A stretch of 64,000 nucleotides of DNA, from contig JABVXU010000024.1 in assembly GCA_013365365.1 (NCBI GenBank), forward strand, positions 248,001 to 312,000, in the 5' to 3' direction. The position numbers were made by a program, and so were the translations under genes. Shown in pieces: positions 49,046-61,800 of this stretch (positions are counted from its first letter, which is position 1; every line of letters begins with the position of its first letter). This stretch comes from Cruorifilaria tuberocauda (taxonomy: Eukaryota > Nematoda > Chromadorea > Rhabditida > Onchocercidae). The notes below the pieces were generated by a model. The model was given only the letters and a program-made list of their open reading frames with translations. It was not told where the DNA came from and did no database searches.

Positions 49046-51244
49046 ATGGATGATTACGAGAAGATCTCAGTAATAGGACGTGGAGCGCATGGCGTTTGTT
49101 GGCTTTGTCAACGTAAAGACGATATTTTCCGGCAGAAAGTTATCATTAAAACAGTAGCATTAGAAGGACTTGCTGAAGAGGAACAGAATACTATCATGGG
49201 TTTGCTTGTTTTTTTCTGATCCATTTCAAACAGTATTGCTAAAGATAAGCTGTTGCTCAATATTCTTTATGGTTCATTATTGGATTTTGAGATTCCTGTC
49301 ATTTCTCAGTTACTATTTTTAATCTTATTTGAAAATAGCTGACGAAGTGAATTATGCATGGTAAGCATTTCATCACGAGATCATAAATTCAATTAATAAT
49401 AAGTAGGATTTTAAATAATTTTAGGCGAGGTAACGCTACTTAAGCGCCTTCATCATCCTCACATTATTGGATACTATGAATCATTTAAGGTTCCTATTCA
49501 TTTATTGTTCGCTATAATTAAATCTTTTAAGATTTTCATTTTATAAAATTTTCATCATATTTCACTTCTTAACAATTTCTAGATTAGCCTTTCGATGATA
49601 ATTTGATCATTTTTTGTAGACCGAAAATGCTTTTTCAATTGTCATGCAATATGCTGAAGGTGGAACAATGGATAAAATGATTTCGGAACGAAAAGGAATT
49701 AAATTTGCTGAGAATACTGTGCTCAATTATTTTACACAAGTTGGTATTCACTACCAAATGAAGAGTGAAAATTAAAATAATATCATTGCATACATTCAAA
49801 ACCCTTTGGAAATCAGATTTTCAAAGGAATCCCAAAAGTTTTTGGTAGTACATAAATCTTTAGACAAAATCTATTTTCTTTTTACAGTTCATGAATTGGA
49901 ACGTACTTTGGGGAGAATTCATAAGAAACTTCAATTCAGTTTTTGTTTTTTGAATCAGCGGTCATAACATAACAGTAATAACAGATATCGTTCATTTTTT
50001 TATTACGGACGCTTTTTACATTTTTTTTACTGATTAATAAATAACCGAAAAGTTATAACATTTGCAGGTTGCTATTGGACTTGAATATATGCATTCCAAA
50101 CAAATACTTCACAGAGATTTGAAGACGCAAAATATTTTGTTAAATAAAAAACGAACTATTGTTAAATTGAGTGATTTTGGAATTAGTAAAGAGTTGTCAA
50201 CAAAAAGTTTAGCATCTACTATTATTGGCACACCAAATTATCTTTCACCAGAAATCTGTGAAGGTAATATCAGACTTCGATTTTATTCGTTTTTTTATTT
50301 CTTTTTTGTTTGCTTAGTTCCTTTCATACTATTATTAATGATTTCTTTATTGATTTGTAATTTAATTTTACTTATAACCGAACAAGAACAATTGAATTCA
50401 AGAGTTTTAGGCAGAGCCTACAATCAAAAAAGTGACTTGTGGGCTTTGGGCTGTGTGTTATATGAACTTGCTGAGTTAAAACGAGCATTTGATGGCGAAA
50501 ATTTGCCATTAATCATTATGAAAATCACAAAAGTACGTTTCAGTATTCGTAAATTCACATCAAGAAAAAGTTATTTATTTGAATTGCATTGGAAATATGA
50601 CATTATCATGCAATTAAAACCACTTTTGAAGTTTTAATAAATAATTTATTAATAAATAATTAATAAATAAGTTTTAATAAATAATATTGGTTTTAATAAA
50701 TATATTTTTGCAGAGATGACATATTTCAAATGTTTTAGGGAAAACATAATCCAATCTCTGAACACTGGAGTGATGATTTAAAGAGATTGGTCAGTTCTAT
50801 TCTGGATGTTAATGAGAACAAAAGACCGCTTCTCAAAGGTTGTGTTAAGAACTAACCATCCAAAATAGCATTTTGTAGTTTAAAGAACTTTTCTAAGATA
50901 TCGTTGTGCGATTGAAGCCATTCTCTAAATGACATCTTTCTCACCCAAACCTAAATATTCCGGTGAATGCTTCAGTTCTAAATTTCTCACCGAATCACTA
51001 AATTTCGTTGTTTCTTGAACTTTTTGGAAAATTCGAATATAATTTTTAAAGTTTTAAGTTTTTGAAATTGCTTTCTAGTGTTCAATTTGCAGAGATTCTT
51101 ACATGTCCGCTTATCTTACCGGTTTGTCTGGCAATTAATTTGGATCTTGGTGCATTACCTTCTTCGCCGCCGAAAAAAACTCGTCAAATTGCCTCCTCGA
51201 ATAGTAGCATTTTACGCACACAACCTATAGCAGTAAAGCTATAG
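49046..51244 (+). CDS. nekl-2: NIMA-related kinase, NEKL-2 / NEK8 class
   Basis: Ser/Thr kinase; in C. elegans NEKL-2 acts with MLT-type ankyrin scaffolds in endocytosis and moulting. Seven exons: 49046-49199, 49425-49489, 49620-49739, 50068-50263, 50411-50532, 50739-50838 and 51093-51244, about 302 residues. Motifs: VIGRGAHGVCWLC (Gly loop), VIIK (ATP Lys), EEEQNTIMGEVTLLKRL-type helix, HRDLKTQNILL, DFGISKELS, GTPNYLSPEICEG and YNQKSDLWALGCVLYELA. HRDLKTQN and the GIS-K after DFG are as in NEK8/NEK9. The protein stops just after the kinase domain, so the RCC1 repeats of vertebrate NEK8 are absent, as in C. elegans NEKL-2. All junctions are GT-AG and in phase. The TTG at 49031 is in frame upstream, but the ATG at 49046 is the natural start. 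Confidence 0.93.
50632..50712 (+). repeat. AT-rich short tandem repeat in a NEKL-2 intron
   Basis: The unit TTTAATAAATAA recurs with small variants over about 80 bases in the intron between exons 5 and 6. Low-complexity DNA with no visible role. Confidence 0.6.
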
Positions 51245-54200
51245 CTTATTGAGGTGAAATCTGTATATTGATTATGGAAAGCATGATATAAATTATGTAT
51301 CTTTGTTGAGAAATCGATGATAATCATACGTCTCTTTTGCATTGTAAAAATAAATCAGGTATCTCGTGGTGTTGAGTAAATCTGTGATTCGATAAATATA
51401 TGTTTTGGATTTTTCGAGTTAAACTTTTCAAAATGATTGTTTGATTTATTATAATGAAACATGTTCTTATGCATATCCCATCCAAATCTTTTAGTATAAG
51501 CACTGGATCTCAAGAATGTTATACTATATAATAAAATGAATTACCATGTAATGGGATTACAAATTTATCTCAAATTTTGTCAATTCATTATTGTTTTTCT
51601 TTAACTGTGTTCCAAACTGAGAATTAATTATTGAAATTACTAGTTTGCATTTTATGTATACATATTATTACTGAAGGATCTTCCAAGTTTATTTATGTTA
51701 TTTCATGTTTTAAAGTTTCGAACAGTTCATATATCAGTAAAATTCCGAAGGAGGAAATTGAAATATAATCAGCAAAATGATAAAACACAGTGTATCTCAC
51801 GCAACATGAAATGTCCGACTATTGCCAGCAAGAAACTTCCCATGGTTGCTGAAATTTAATGTGAGATTCATTTTCAGTTTGAGAGTTTTACAATTATAAT
51901 TTTCAAAGTTCGATTTAGTTCTAAAATTCTGGATTAGGACAGTTATAGATACAAGCAGGACAATAATTTTTAAAATTTTAGGCAATGAAGAATGTACGCA
52001 GATTTTAATGGCTGATGAAATGAACTGTGTGACTATCGTCATGCGTGATCAGATAATGCTACTAATTAAATAACTAACGTGATTGACATCTAGGATTTGC
52101 AAGGATATGGAGCTAACCGTATGCATATCTTGCTTTCAAATTCCAATCTTTGATACTTAGAATTTGACCCAGGTCGAATCATCTATCGATACGATGATAA
52201 TATCGATACAATGTGTGATATAAAATGACCAGGTGAACAGTAAACGGAAATATAAAGTATAGGCCATTTTGATCAGATTCCGTTAATAGCATTACAATCT
52301 GCAAGGATTCTTCATTTTTTTCAATTAATTACAAATGACTTACAAATTTTAATTATTCAGTGAGGAAGGAATTAATAAATGAACTTGGACAGTTAGTCTT
52401 TTCCAAGCTAACTTTCTATTGAACAGATTTCGAGAACTTCATTATTTTTAGACAATTAAGATTTTCGGAGCTTGAGTCCTGGTTAAAAGGTGAACCTCAA
52501 TAACCAGTGCAATGCATTGAATAAGGCGGCATTGATGCAGCACTTCTGGATATGAAAGACCCATTAGTCCGACGATTTATTAGACCTGAAATCTTATTGG
52601 GAAATTCTTGTCCATGTAAAGTTGCAGAAAAGATGAATGCCTTCAGTACTATTTTCGATCTGAGTAATAAAAATACTATTTCATCATTTTTCCAAATTTT
52701 ATAAATACCGGATTACATGACTCAACTATTCAAGAAAATATAATTATTGGAGATCTAAGTAAATTGATATTGCAATTTGCAATTCTTCTCAAACTTAATT
52801 TTCGATAAAATTGAATTATTTTTTGTCCCTTCGAAGAATGTGATGAAATTTTAAAATTGAGAGAATAAATATCAACCGCACGACGAATTAAAAAATAAAT
52901 GACAATAAAAAATTAGGCTTTCTTTGAATATATTTTTAAAAAATTAAAAAAAAGTTATATTAAATAAAAAGTAACAGTATAAGGAGAGCACATGTACAAA
53001 ACGGATGTTTATTTTGTGATTGAATAAACAAACTTTGTAAATCTCTTAAATCACCAAATTAGATATCAAACTATTTCTGAAGTAAGTATTAATTGGTAGT
53101 TCACCAATTCCAATATTGAAATTGTTCATTTAAACTTAAGCTGAAGTTTGGCAACAAAATAATCCTAGAGTCCACGTATTTAAGCATTTGCTAACAATAA
53201 TTCCTTTAACAGCTCCCTTAATACGCTGAATATGCTGCTATCATTGCTTATCATCAAATGATTTTAGAAGTAATGCAACATTAAATTTGTTATATTTCTT
53301 TAGTTAATAAAAATAAAAATTCTTCTAAAATGAATGAGGAAGCACAGACGACTTTACAATCAAAAAAGCAAAGGATTTTAGAATTTATCAGATAGAAATT
53401 TAAAAATTTGTTGTTCCCGTCGTCAGAAAAAGAAAGAAAATAAATTGAGTTGATAATTTGTTGAAAGATTGATATTGCAACGAGAAATATGAAACTGAAA
53501 ATTTTCTGCAGTGATAACTTAATGAAAAGATGTTGTGATAACAATGAATACTTCATCCTAAAAAAATCCTTCTTTACAGTTTCTGATTTTAACTGCATTT
53601 TTTGTCAAACGAAATAAAGTAATGGTTCAATAATTTGTAGCAAGGTTATTCAAGCAAATTCTCAACCTTTCTCAGTTTGATATGTTTATTCCTATCATTC
53701 TAACTGCCAATGTTATTTTTCATCGCAATGAATAGTTCAGAAGCATTTATTTTATCTTTTGTTTCCTTTTTTCTCCTCTTTTCTATAAAATTCTTAACGT
53801 TCTGCTTCACGTTTCTCGGTGATCTGCGAAGAGATCCTGCCAATTTAGGCTTTCAACTTTTTATCTCACATTCCTATTTAATGATAAATATTTTTCGTGA
53901 GATCGATCAATTTTAAAAACATATATATAATAATATATTCTGCCGAATAAATATAATGAAAAATGAAATTGCGGAAGTGCGAAGAACACAATTTTAATGA
54001 GATTTATTCAAAGTATAAAATTGATACTGATTCTTCTGAGTGTTTAAAATAAGTGAAGTACGTAAAATTACTCTTCATAAATTCAAAAATCGGATATGAT
54101 CCAGTCCTTCTATTAACTAGCAAGTGATAAGTGCTGTTAGTGATTAAAACTGTGATTGAACTTTCTAATGTTATGATAACAACATTAGAGATTCATTCTA

Positions 54201-54317
54201 TGCTTACAAGAAAAAAACTTGAAAAACTAACACAAGCGAAATACTGATTCAACATTTTAACTTTTGTGTCTCGGGAAAATAGATTACATGGCATCATTGT
54301 GATAACAGAAGGAATGA
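51245..54317. other. Convergent spacer between NEKL-2 and the peptide receptor
   Basis: About 3.1 kb between convergent 3' ends, AT-rich. One coding-looking fragment without clear borders occurs at 52525-52704 (listed separately). Otherwise nothing is recognised. Confidence 0.5.
52525..52704 (+). other. Orphan coding-like fragment
   Basis: From an acceptor-like GAATAAG the frame is open for 59 codons to TAA at 52702-52704. It begins GIDAALLDMKDPLVRRFIRP and continues with a CPC pair and AEKMNAFSTIFDLS. The amino-acid mix looks like real protein rather than random AT-rich translation. No ATG or partner exon was found and no family is recognised. It may be a gene relic or one exon of an undetected gene. 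Confidence 0.2.
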
Positions 54318-57300
54318 TCATAAATCATTATCAGATAAAAAAGGAATCACAGCAACTCCTTGTTCCAAATTGCTTTCACTACTAAACAAATCACCGGGAT
54401 ATTGTGTCGTGAATTTCACCTGGCGCAATTTGTACTGATTTTTTGCTGGCTGGAAAATTAGTAAAGAAAGTTTTTAATTTTTTTGAAAAGTTAAGAAATA
54501 GTAGAAATAAATGAATAAAACAATTTTTAATTTTTCCTTTTCGAATGGAAAAAAGGAGTTGATTTTTTTAGCGAATTCAAAGATAGGTTAAATTGAGTAT
54601 TTCCATATTCTTTTATTGGAAATGATAATATGCTGAATAACTTGCGGTTCAAATTTATACCTTTTCCTGCAAAGGTTCTTTACATGCCTGAAATGTACAG
54701 CTCCAGAGATGTGTTGTAATATTTTTCCGGAATCGTTTATTCATAAAACAGTAAGTTATCGGATTTGCGCAAGCACTTATATGGGTCAGTAGTGTTATAT
54801 ACGTATTCGCCTTCCTGTTCCACAAGTGAATCTGCAAAATTCGTTTACAGTTTGAAGCAGTTCAGAACCCTTTAAATATAACCGAAACAATTACTGATAA
54901 CTCGTGAAGATGGGAAATGTCTTAATCGATGTTGACCTTCATATTTTGACCTTATGATGGTAAAATTTTTATGGATTTTTTCTTAATCACATAAAGAGAT
55001 ATTCCCTAAATTTTTGGAGAATATTGTTGTGGTCAAGTTCACAAGTTATTTAGTACTAAATTTTAGAATTATCAGTTGTTTGTAAATTAACTGTGAACAG
55101 ATGAAATTATTGACTTCCATAAGACTTGTTCTTCCTTTTTTGCGATGATTTTTGATTTTTTTTCTAAATTTCAGTACTACATAATTTATGGATTTATAGA
55201 ATTTATGGATTTATGGAATTTATGGATTTGGACACAATTAAATTTTCGAACATGAAAGAATAATTGGAAATTTTTACCCGAACGAGATCAGATGTTCTAA
55301 TTGTAAGCCACCAAATAAAACTCGGTGTCCAGCAGATAATGAAAGCAATAACAATGATAATTAGCATTCTAATTACACGTCGTTTAGCTTCAATTATTTT
55401 TTCCTAAATAAATATTTTCTTCACAATGATTTATTTTTCTAAAAATTCAAAAACTGCGCGATTAAATATGACTAAATTTTGTTATTGACAATACTCATAT
55501 TTCATTTAAATTCTTATATTGTCATACTGTCATACGGTATATACGGTCATACGGTATAGACGGTCATACGGTCATACGGTACTTATATATCATACGGTGG
55601 AAAACATAAAATACAAACGGTTATCATCTTATGTCATCAGTTTCTCGTTTTCTTCTTTCTCAGCAAAAATAATTGTAATGATTTGGAAATTGTAAAAGAA
55701 AAGGTTCTCAGAGAAAAGAAATAATAACCTGACGGTTGCTTCGAAGCATATGGCTATACTTATAATTACCGCTCATCCCACTGCCACTAACCGATGATGA
55801 TTGAAGGATAGGAGCGCTATTGAAACTGAAAGATTTGCGAGATTTCAATGAAGAAAACTAACACTTCTCCAATCAGAAAACAAATTTTCAACAAACTGAT
55901 CGTGCTAAGAGAAAATGAGATAATTTAATAACCTGCAAAGTGATTTGGTTTGAGTGCCATACTCACACGTCGCTCTGGTTGTTATTTTGCCTATCATACT
56001 TTGAGTGGTATCAATCCGGTCTGAATCATTTATCCAAGCCTATAATTGAACGTATTCCAGAAAATTACCGAATGAAGCACATAAATCATTTTATTCCAGT
56101 AATAAGCAGTGTTAATAAGCAGTTAATCAAAGTAATTGAAGCATTTAGAACTGAGATGTTTGTCTGATCCAGAATGACCCCTACAACCTTTCAATTCAGA
56201 ATGATCCATATGTAATCTTAATTCATATGCAAAAAGCAGTTTAAAATGGTTATCAGTTTTTTATCATATACTTTTAATATTCGAAGTTCAAAATAATAAA
56301 GTAAATATCGCATTAATTAAAAATCAAGACTTTATATTCTTTTTGAATTTTTGTTTTCATTTTTCCTAAAATTGTTAAATTTCAATCGTAACATGGAATG
56401 AGAAGCGTTGGTGAAAATTTCATTTCGTCTAATGCTGCTCACAATTCATAACGCTTTTTTATGAATCCTTTAGACACTTTCAGACAAGTATAACTATCAG
56501 ATTTTTTGTGGAAGAACAACGAAACTCAGAAGGTTCTTCTACCAAAAAAGTTCAAAATTTCTAGAATAATGTCAGCAAAGGCAAGGAAATTGTTTTAATT
56601 CTAAAATTTGTTAAAAACTATTTGATTGATGAGAAAAATAGAAACTGACTTACACCACAAGAGGAACTGAGCTTCCTACTATTCTGATCAGGAAGTGATG
56701 GATAATGCCAAGATCTCTTTCGTTCTAAGACATCTATATTATTCATTAGTATCATCAACAAAAAATCAAAGAACAATTTCTTTTATCGGGTCTCACAAGC
56801 TTCATTGTTTAATTAGCTAATAAATTAGAATTTCGAGTTTGAAAAACCAGATTCAGATTAAATTGTGAGAGATGAGCAAATTACTTGAAAAACTTAACTA
56901 TTACTTGGACAGCATTCCGTATAACTGTGACACCTTACTGATTTTACTTGTAATTGACTGTTTGAATGAAGAGTTTTGATTACCTTGTAATATAAAAGCA
57001 ACATGATTGTTAGTGGTATAAATAGTAGTATCTGAAATGAAATTTCATTACAATTTTCATTGATGATCACTCATAAATCATTGATGATAACTCAATAAAC
57101 CTTCAATTTCTTAAAAATATGAATCTTGTAGACCCTGAAAATTATCCTAATAAAGACTCTAAACCTACTAATCACTACCTACTAATTAACAATTAACCAT
57201 ACAAAATATCCTAAAGAACCGTAATAGCTTATTAATCTGTATACTAACAAGCTAAAATGTGTATAGAAATTTTAACGAATGTAAATTGAATATAATGAAA

Positions 57301-58869
57301 TTATAATATAAAAACCTAAAAATAATTAATCAATTGAAATAGTATATACTTTTGAATATGTCACAGTGATAACCTTTGGACAGGATCAGAAATGAAAAAA
57401 TCATGAAATTGTAAATGAACAAACCATTGTGACATGAATTTGATAAAAGAAATCAGTTAATGGTGTAGCAGTAGAACGACAGCTCCAATGTGTTCTGTAC
57501 GGAATTGCATCGTAAATGACAAGTGCGCCAATATTGCCTCCAAATGCAGTCAACCAAACAAACGATATAAGTGCTAACAGACGACGCTATAAATGAAAGA
57601 AATGATATCAAGTGGTAATTTGACTATTTCTTGCAGACAAAATTTCAGTTTGTCAATAAATTTCCAAAGTCTAACAGATTTTGTCTGAAATTCTGTAAAA
57701 TAGTTAACACAATGTTTTATTTATTTCTTTTCGACATTTTATAATTTTTTTGAATGATTATAGCATAATCACAAATCGATATTCATGATTGGTCTGCAAA
57801 AATCTGGAAAAAATTGATTTGAAAAAACTTGAAAGAATCTTCTCTATTATTCAACTCGTATTTAAATAGTACCTTTGAAAGCCAAATGATGGATTTCAGT
57901 GGACGACATATCGCGTAATAGCGTTCGAGTGCAATTAGAGCTAATGTATAGGCTGATGCGTAAACTGTCACGGCTAAATTATATGAATTAATAAGTTTTA
58001 TATTGCTTTGTTATACTTTCTTGTTCTGTTTTAGGACTAAATAGAATACAAAATATTGCAGAGAAATGTAATAAGTGTTGCTGGGATGGCGCTATTTAGA
58101 TTTGCGATATGTTTTTTAGCGCCAGCAAAAATCTCATCGGAAAAAGTAAGAGAAAGTGAAAATTTTCAATGGAGCGATTTTTCCTCATTTTAAATTGTTC
58201 GAAATATCAAAAATGAAAAGATAGCAAAGGAAAAAAATTCACAAAAATGTAAACTAACGCTGTAAATAAGCAGCAAATTTGCATATGTGTGGTCCAAGCA
58301 ACCAACACTGTGATATTTCACTGATCAAAGTTGGTGGTATGCAAATTATTGATCTGGAATATTCATATTCATTAATAATACTGCATAAAGAAAATATCTT
58401 TTAATATTTCATTATTTCAACTGAATAAGAATTTTAATTAATTCTGAAGAAAAGAAAATATTTTGATGAATAATAATTTTATTATTCAAATATTATTGAA
58501 ATTCAATTTGACATTCAAAACAATTATGAATAAATCAACTGAAATTATGATCGGTTGAAAGGCGAAAATAAAATTTCATTTTGGCTAACTGTCTAATTGC
58601 CAATTATCACTCTTCTTCCTTCTCCACGATACCTTCCATACTTTTTCACATATTCAAAAATCAGATTCTGTAACTTACCGTAACAAATCAGCGATTGCTA
58701 AATTCAACAGTAATATATTAGTGATTGAATGTGTTGTACGTCGTTGAAGCTTGAGAATAGCAAATACAACCATGGAATTGCCAAGCAATGATAAGGCAAA
58801 AATGGCAGCAAAGCATAATCCGATAAATATATTGTAGGAAGTAAGCTGTGGCGTGCATTCTTTGTTCAT
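54318..58869 (-). CDS. Cholecystokinin/gastrin-type neuropeptide GPCR
   Basis: Class A seven-helix receptor; C. elegans relatives CKR-1 and CKR-2 respond to NLP-12-type peptides. Exons: 58679-58869 (start uncertain), 58259-58353, 57873-57973, 57425-57586, 56984-57031, 56654-56724, 55729-55816, 55278-55403, 54661-54831 and 54318-54449, about 394 residues. TM1-2: LLGNSMVVFAILK and THSITNILLLNLAIADLL. Before TM3: ICIPPTLISE and WLLGPHICK (disulfide Cys). TM3 end: LALIALERYYAICRPLKS. TM4: LLALISFVWLTAFGG. TM5: ILLFIPLTIMLLLYYK. TM6: KRRVIRMLIIIVIAFIICW with CWTP. TM7: HISACANPITYCFMNKRFRK (NPxxY replaced by NPITY). KRRVIRMLI and YCFMNKRFR strongly favour the CCK receptor class. The third-loop exon 56654-56724 is the least certain, because a second frame there gives a more hydrophilic loop. 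The N-terminus may include a far exon at 63024-63083. Confidence 0.88.
55190..55603 (-). repeat. Short tandem repeats in and beside receptor introns
   Basis: Two patches. At 55190-55230 TTTATGGA recurs several times. At 55523-55602 the motif TCATACGG (with TATACGG and TAGACGG variants) recurs about seven times. The patches flank the TM6 exon (55278-55403) in the two neighbouring introns. No coding role is visible. Confidence 0.7.
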
Positions 58870-61800
58870 TCTTCCGCTTCTCCTCTTTATCTTCCTAATC
58901 TCTCTATGATAACATTGCCTATGCAAAAGTTAAATTGGAAACGAATGCACTGACAAGTGACTTATTGAAATGTTACTTTCGGTCTTTATCACTAATTTAA
59001 TAGTTTATTGATTGAAGAAGAAATCAGTGATTAAAGTATCCTGAAAAGAGAAATCTAATGTTGATATAGTTTCATGCCAAAATTACATAGTATGAATAAA
59101 ATGAAATAATCGTTAATAAATAACATTAAAGATCATTTTACTTTTTTAAATGAATAATTAAGGCTCGGCACTTTTTACGGTAGTAATTAGGCGGCAAAAG
59201 TTAGAAAATAATAAAAATGATATTCATGTTGTTGATTAAAAAACGGATGCTGAAGAAATAAACAATGAATGAAAGATGAAATTTTTAGCGTATGGGGGAT
59301 CCATTCATGAAGTAATGAAATTAATGTAGAATGAAGAATATAGATGGTAGCAACTTGATGAATTAGAAAACAACGTTTGAGAAATTGGTGCAATTCCCTT
59401 TAATAAGTTTATTTAGTTATAAATTGTGCTTTTAAGTATCATTTGAGTAAAATATTTCATCACACTGATTTTTTTATCATTTTGAAAAATTCACCCTTTA
59501 CGACTTGATTTGATGATTTTGATACTCAAAAATTTCATCCTTCTTTTACAAACCTTAATTATTTTTCGTAATAAATATATATTAAAAACTAGAACGTCGT
59601 ATTAGAAACCAGAACAAATAGGTATGAATTTGGAAATATGTTGCAAGATTTATGAAAATTTGGGATATCCAGAATATTGTATATTCAAGCGAATAAGTTT
59701 AGTTAGTTTAGGAAACGAAAAAGTGCAGAGCTAAAAATTAAAAACAGACCTAGAAGTTTTACCAGCCCACTTGAACCACTGCTTAAACAGTTTCATGTCA
59801 AAATCACCAGTATCAACACTTCAAATATTAATAAATTTTATAAATTTTATTTTCTCTTTTTTCCAATAATAATTGAGAATAAGCATTAGTTTTAATAAAC
59901 ATTTCGGAAACTGATGAACTTTCAGAATTCAAAGTCAGGAATGAAATCAGAAAAGTGATCATTTGACAAGAAGAAAAATATTTATTTAGCTAAATTTACA
60001 AAGAAACTGAGAATAAAATTTCAAATCAATATATTCAAGCGAATAAGTTTAACTTGTTGTTTACTTTTCGTTGATAAAAATTATTTGAGACAGAAGTTTT
60101 GCAACGCTAATTATATTTTATTTGAATATATTTTCTCCGACAATTTCGATTTCAGGGAGATCGCGTTTATTAATTTTCAAATAAGGAAAAATTTGAGTCT
60201 ATTTTTGTTAAATATATTGAAATTTTAATGAGAGTAAGCTGTTGCAGATGTCAACAGAGAAATTAAAGAAATTCTTAGATCGTTGACGATAATATTTTAA
60301 TCCTTGCGATATTTTATGCTTTTAAGAAATTGCATGATAGAAGAAAGAAAGTAAAAACGAAAACACAAAGTTTTTTTAATCAAAAAACAACCATTACTAC
60401 AACTTATATTTTTAAATTGCTATTTGAAATTCAACCATTTAAACAAACATGTTGTTTATGTTTCTCCAATATGCATCTTTTTGGGACACTTAAATGGTTG
60501 AGATAATTTCATAAATAAACTTTAAGAATGAAAATCGAAGAAGTGTAAACTTGTTAACAAATTGAAAAATGTCCTGAAACAAATAACTTCGCTGTACAAA
60601 CAAACAAAATTGCACAAGATACCAAAAAACTGTCTCGTTCAGCTTTCCTTATAAGATCTAAGTTTCTAAGCCATTATGTGATCAATCGTTAGCTCCATTA
60701 TAAATTAATAATTTTAAAAATAAAGAAATTATGATCAATTAACTGTATTTGATAATGATATAATGGGGAAACGAATTCAACAATGAAAGAAGATAAAGCT
60801 CAAATGGTTTGAATTTTTTATGCTGAAATTTTTGTGGAAGTAAAATTGTTGATAAATATTGGAATGGAATGGGATAAAATGAAATGAAATTTGTTTTATT
60901 CGCATTTTTGCTCATTTTCACTTCTCTGCGTTCGTCGCTAAAAATTAAAAAGCTTCTTCCTCTTAGCTAACGAAATTATTATGAAATTTTGTCATAATGA
61001 GGAAAAAGTTAGACCGAAGAAGTGAATAATTTTAGGTGTCAGAGAACAGTTGGTGTCAACAATATCATTAAGATAGTTTTAATTAATTAAATCTAACAAT
61101 AATTAGTTCTTGAAACTTTTTTGCGTAATTATCAAAGTGACTGCTTAAAATTGTTAAAATTGTATTTCCAAAATGAGCTAGAATAGAACGATGCTGATCC
61201 TTCATCAATTGATTAATATCCCACATCCTATGAACCTAAGCTTATTTCCAAATTTCTTATTCCTGAGCGAAGAAACAGAGATAGAAAAAAGGCCAGGCAG
61301 ACGAGCACCGAGATTTTGAATAAACAGGAAAATGTAGCATTTATCACTGCTCAATATCATTTGTTCTATTGCTATTGAATAAAATCCACGATGAAGTTTG
61401 TTATCAATCATCAATAGTGAGATTTAACAGCAACAATTGATGCGAAGTAATGAACATGAAGCAGCTTAAATTGGAAATAGAAAAATCACTTGCGGACATA
61501 GATAATTAATTTCTCTAGAAGATTCCAATTATCAAAGGAAGAAACTTGTTTTCCAAACCGAATCTTGTTTTTTCTCTCTGCTAATAAATTTTTTATATGT
61601 TTCCATACAATTCCTTCTGATTAGCTATTCAGCAGTGAAGCTTTCTTAGGATTGTTAGACAAATAAATGAAGCTTTTTCTTTTTGATAATTGAAAATGTT
61701 TCATTTTAATCGAAATATTACATTTGAATAAAAGGAGTAGTAATTGGAATTGTTGCAACAATCTGACTGGAATCAAATAGCAGTTACACTTACTTTAAGA

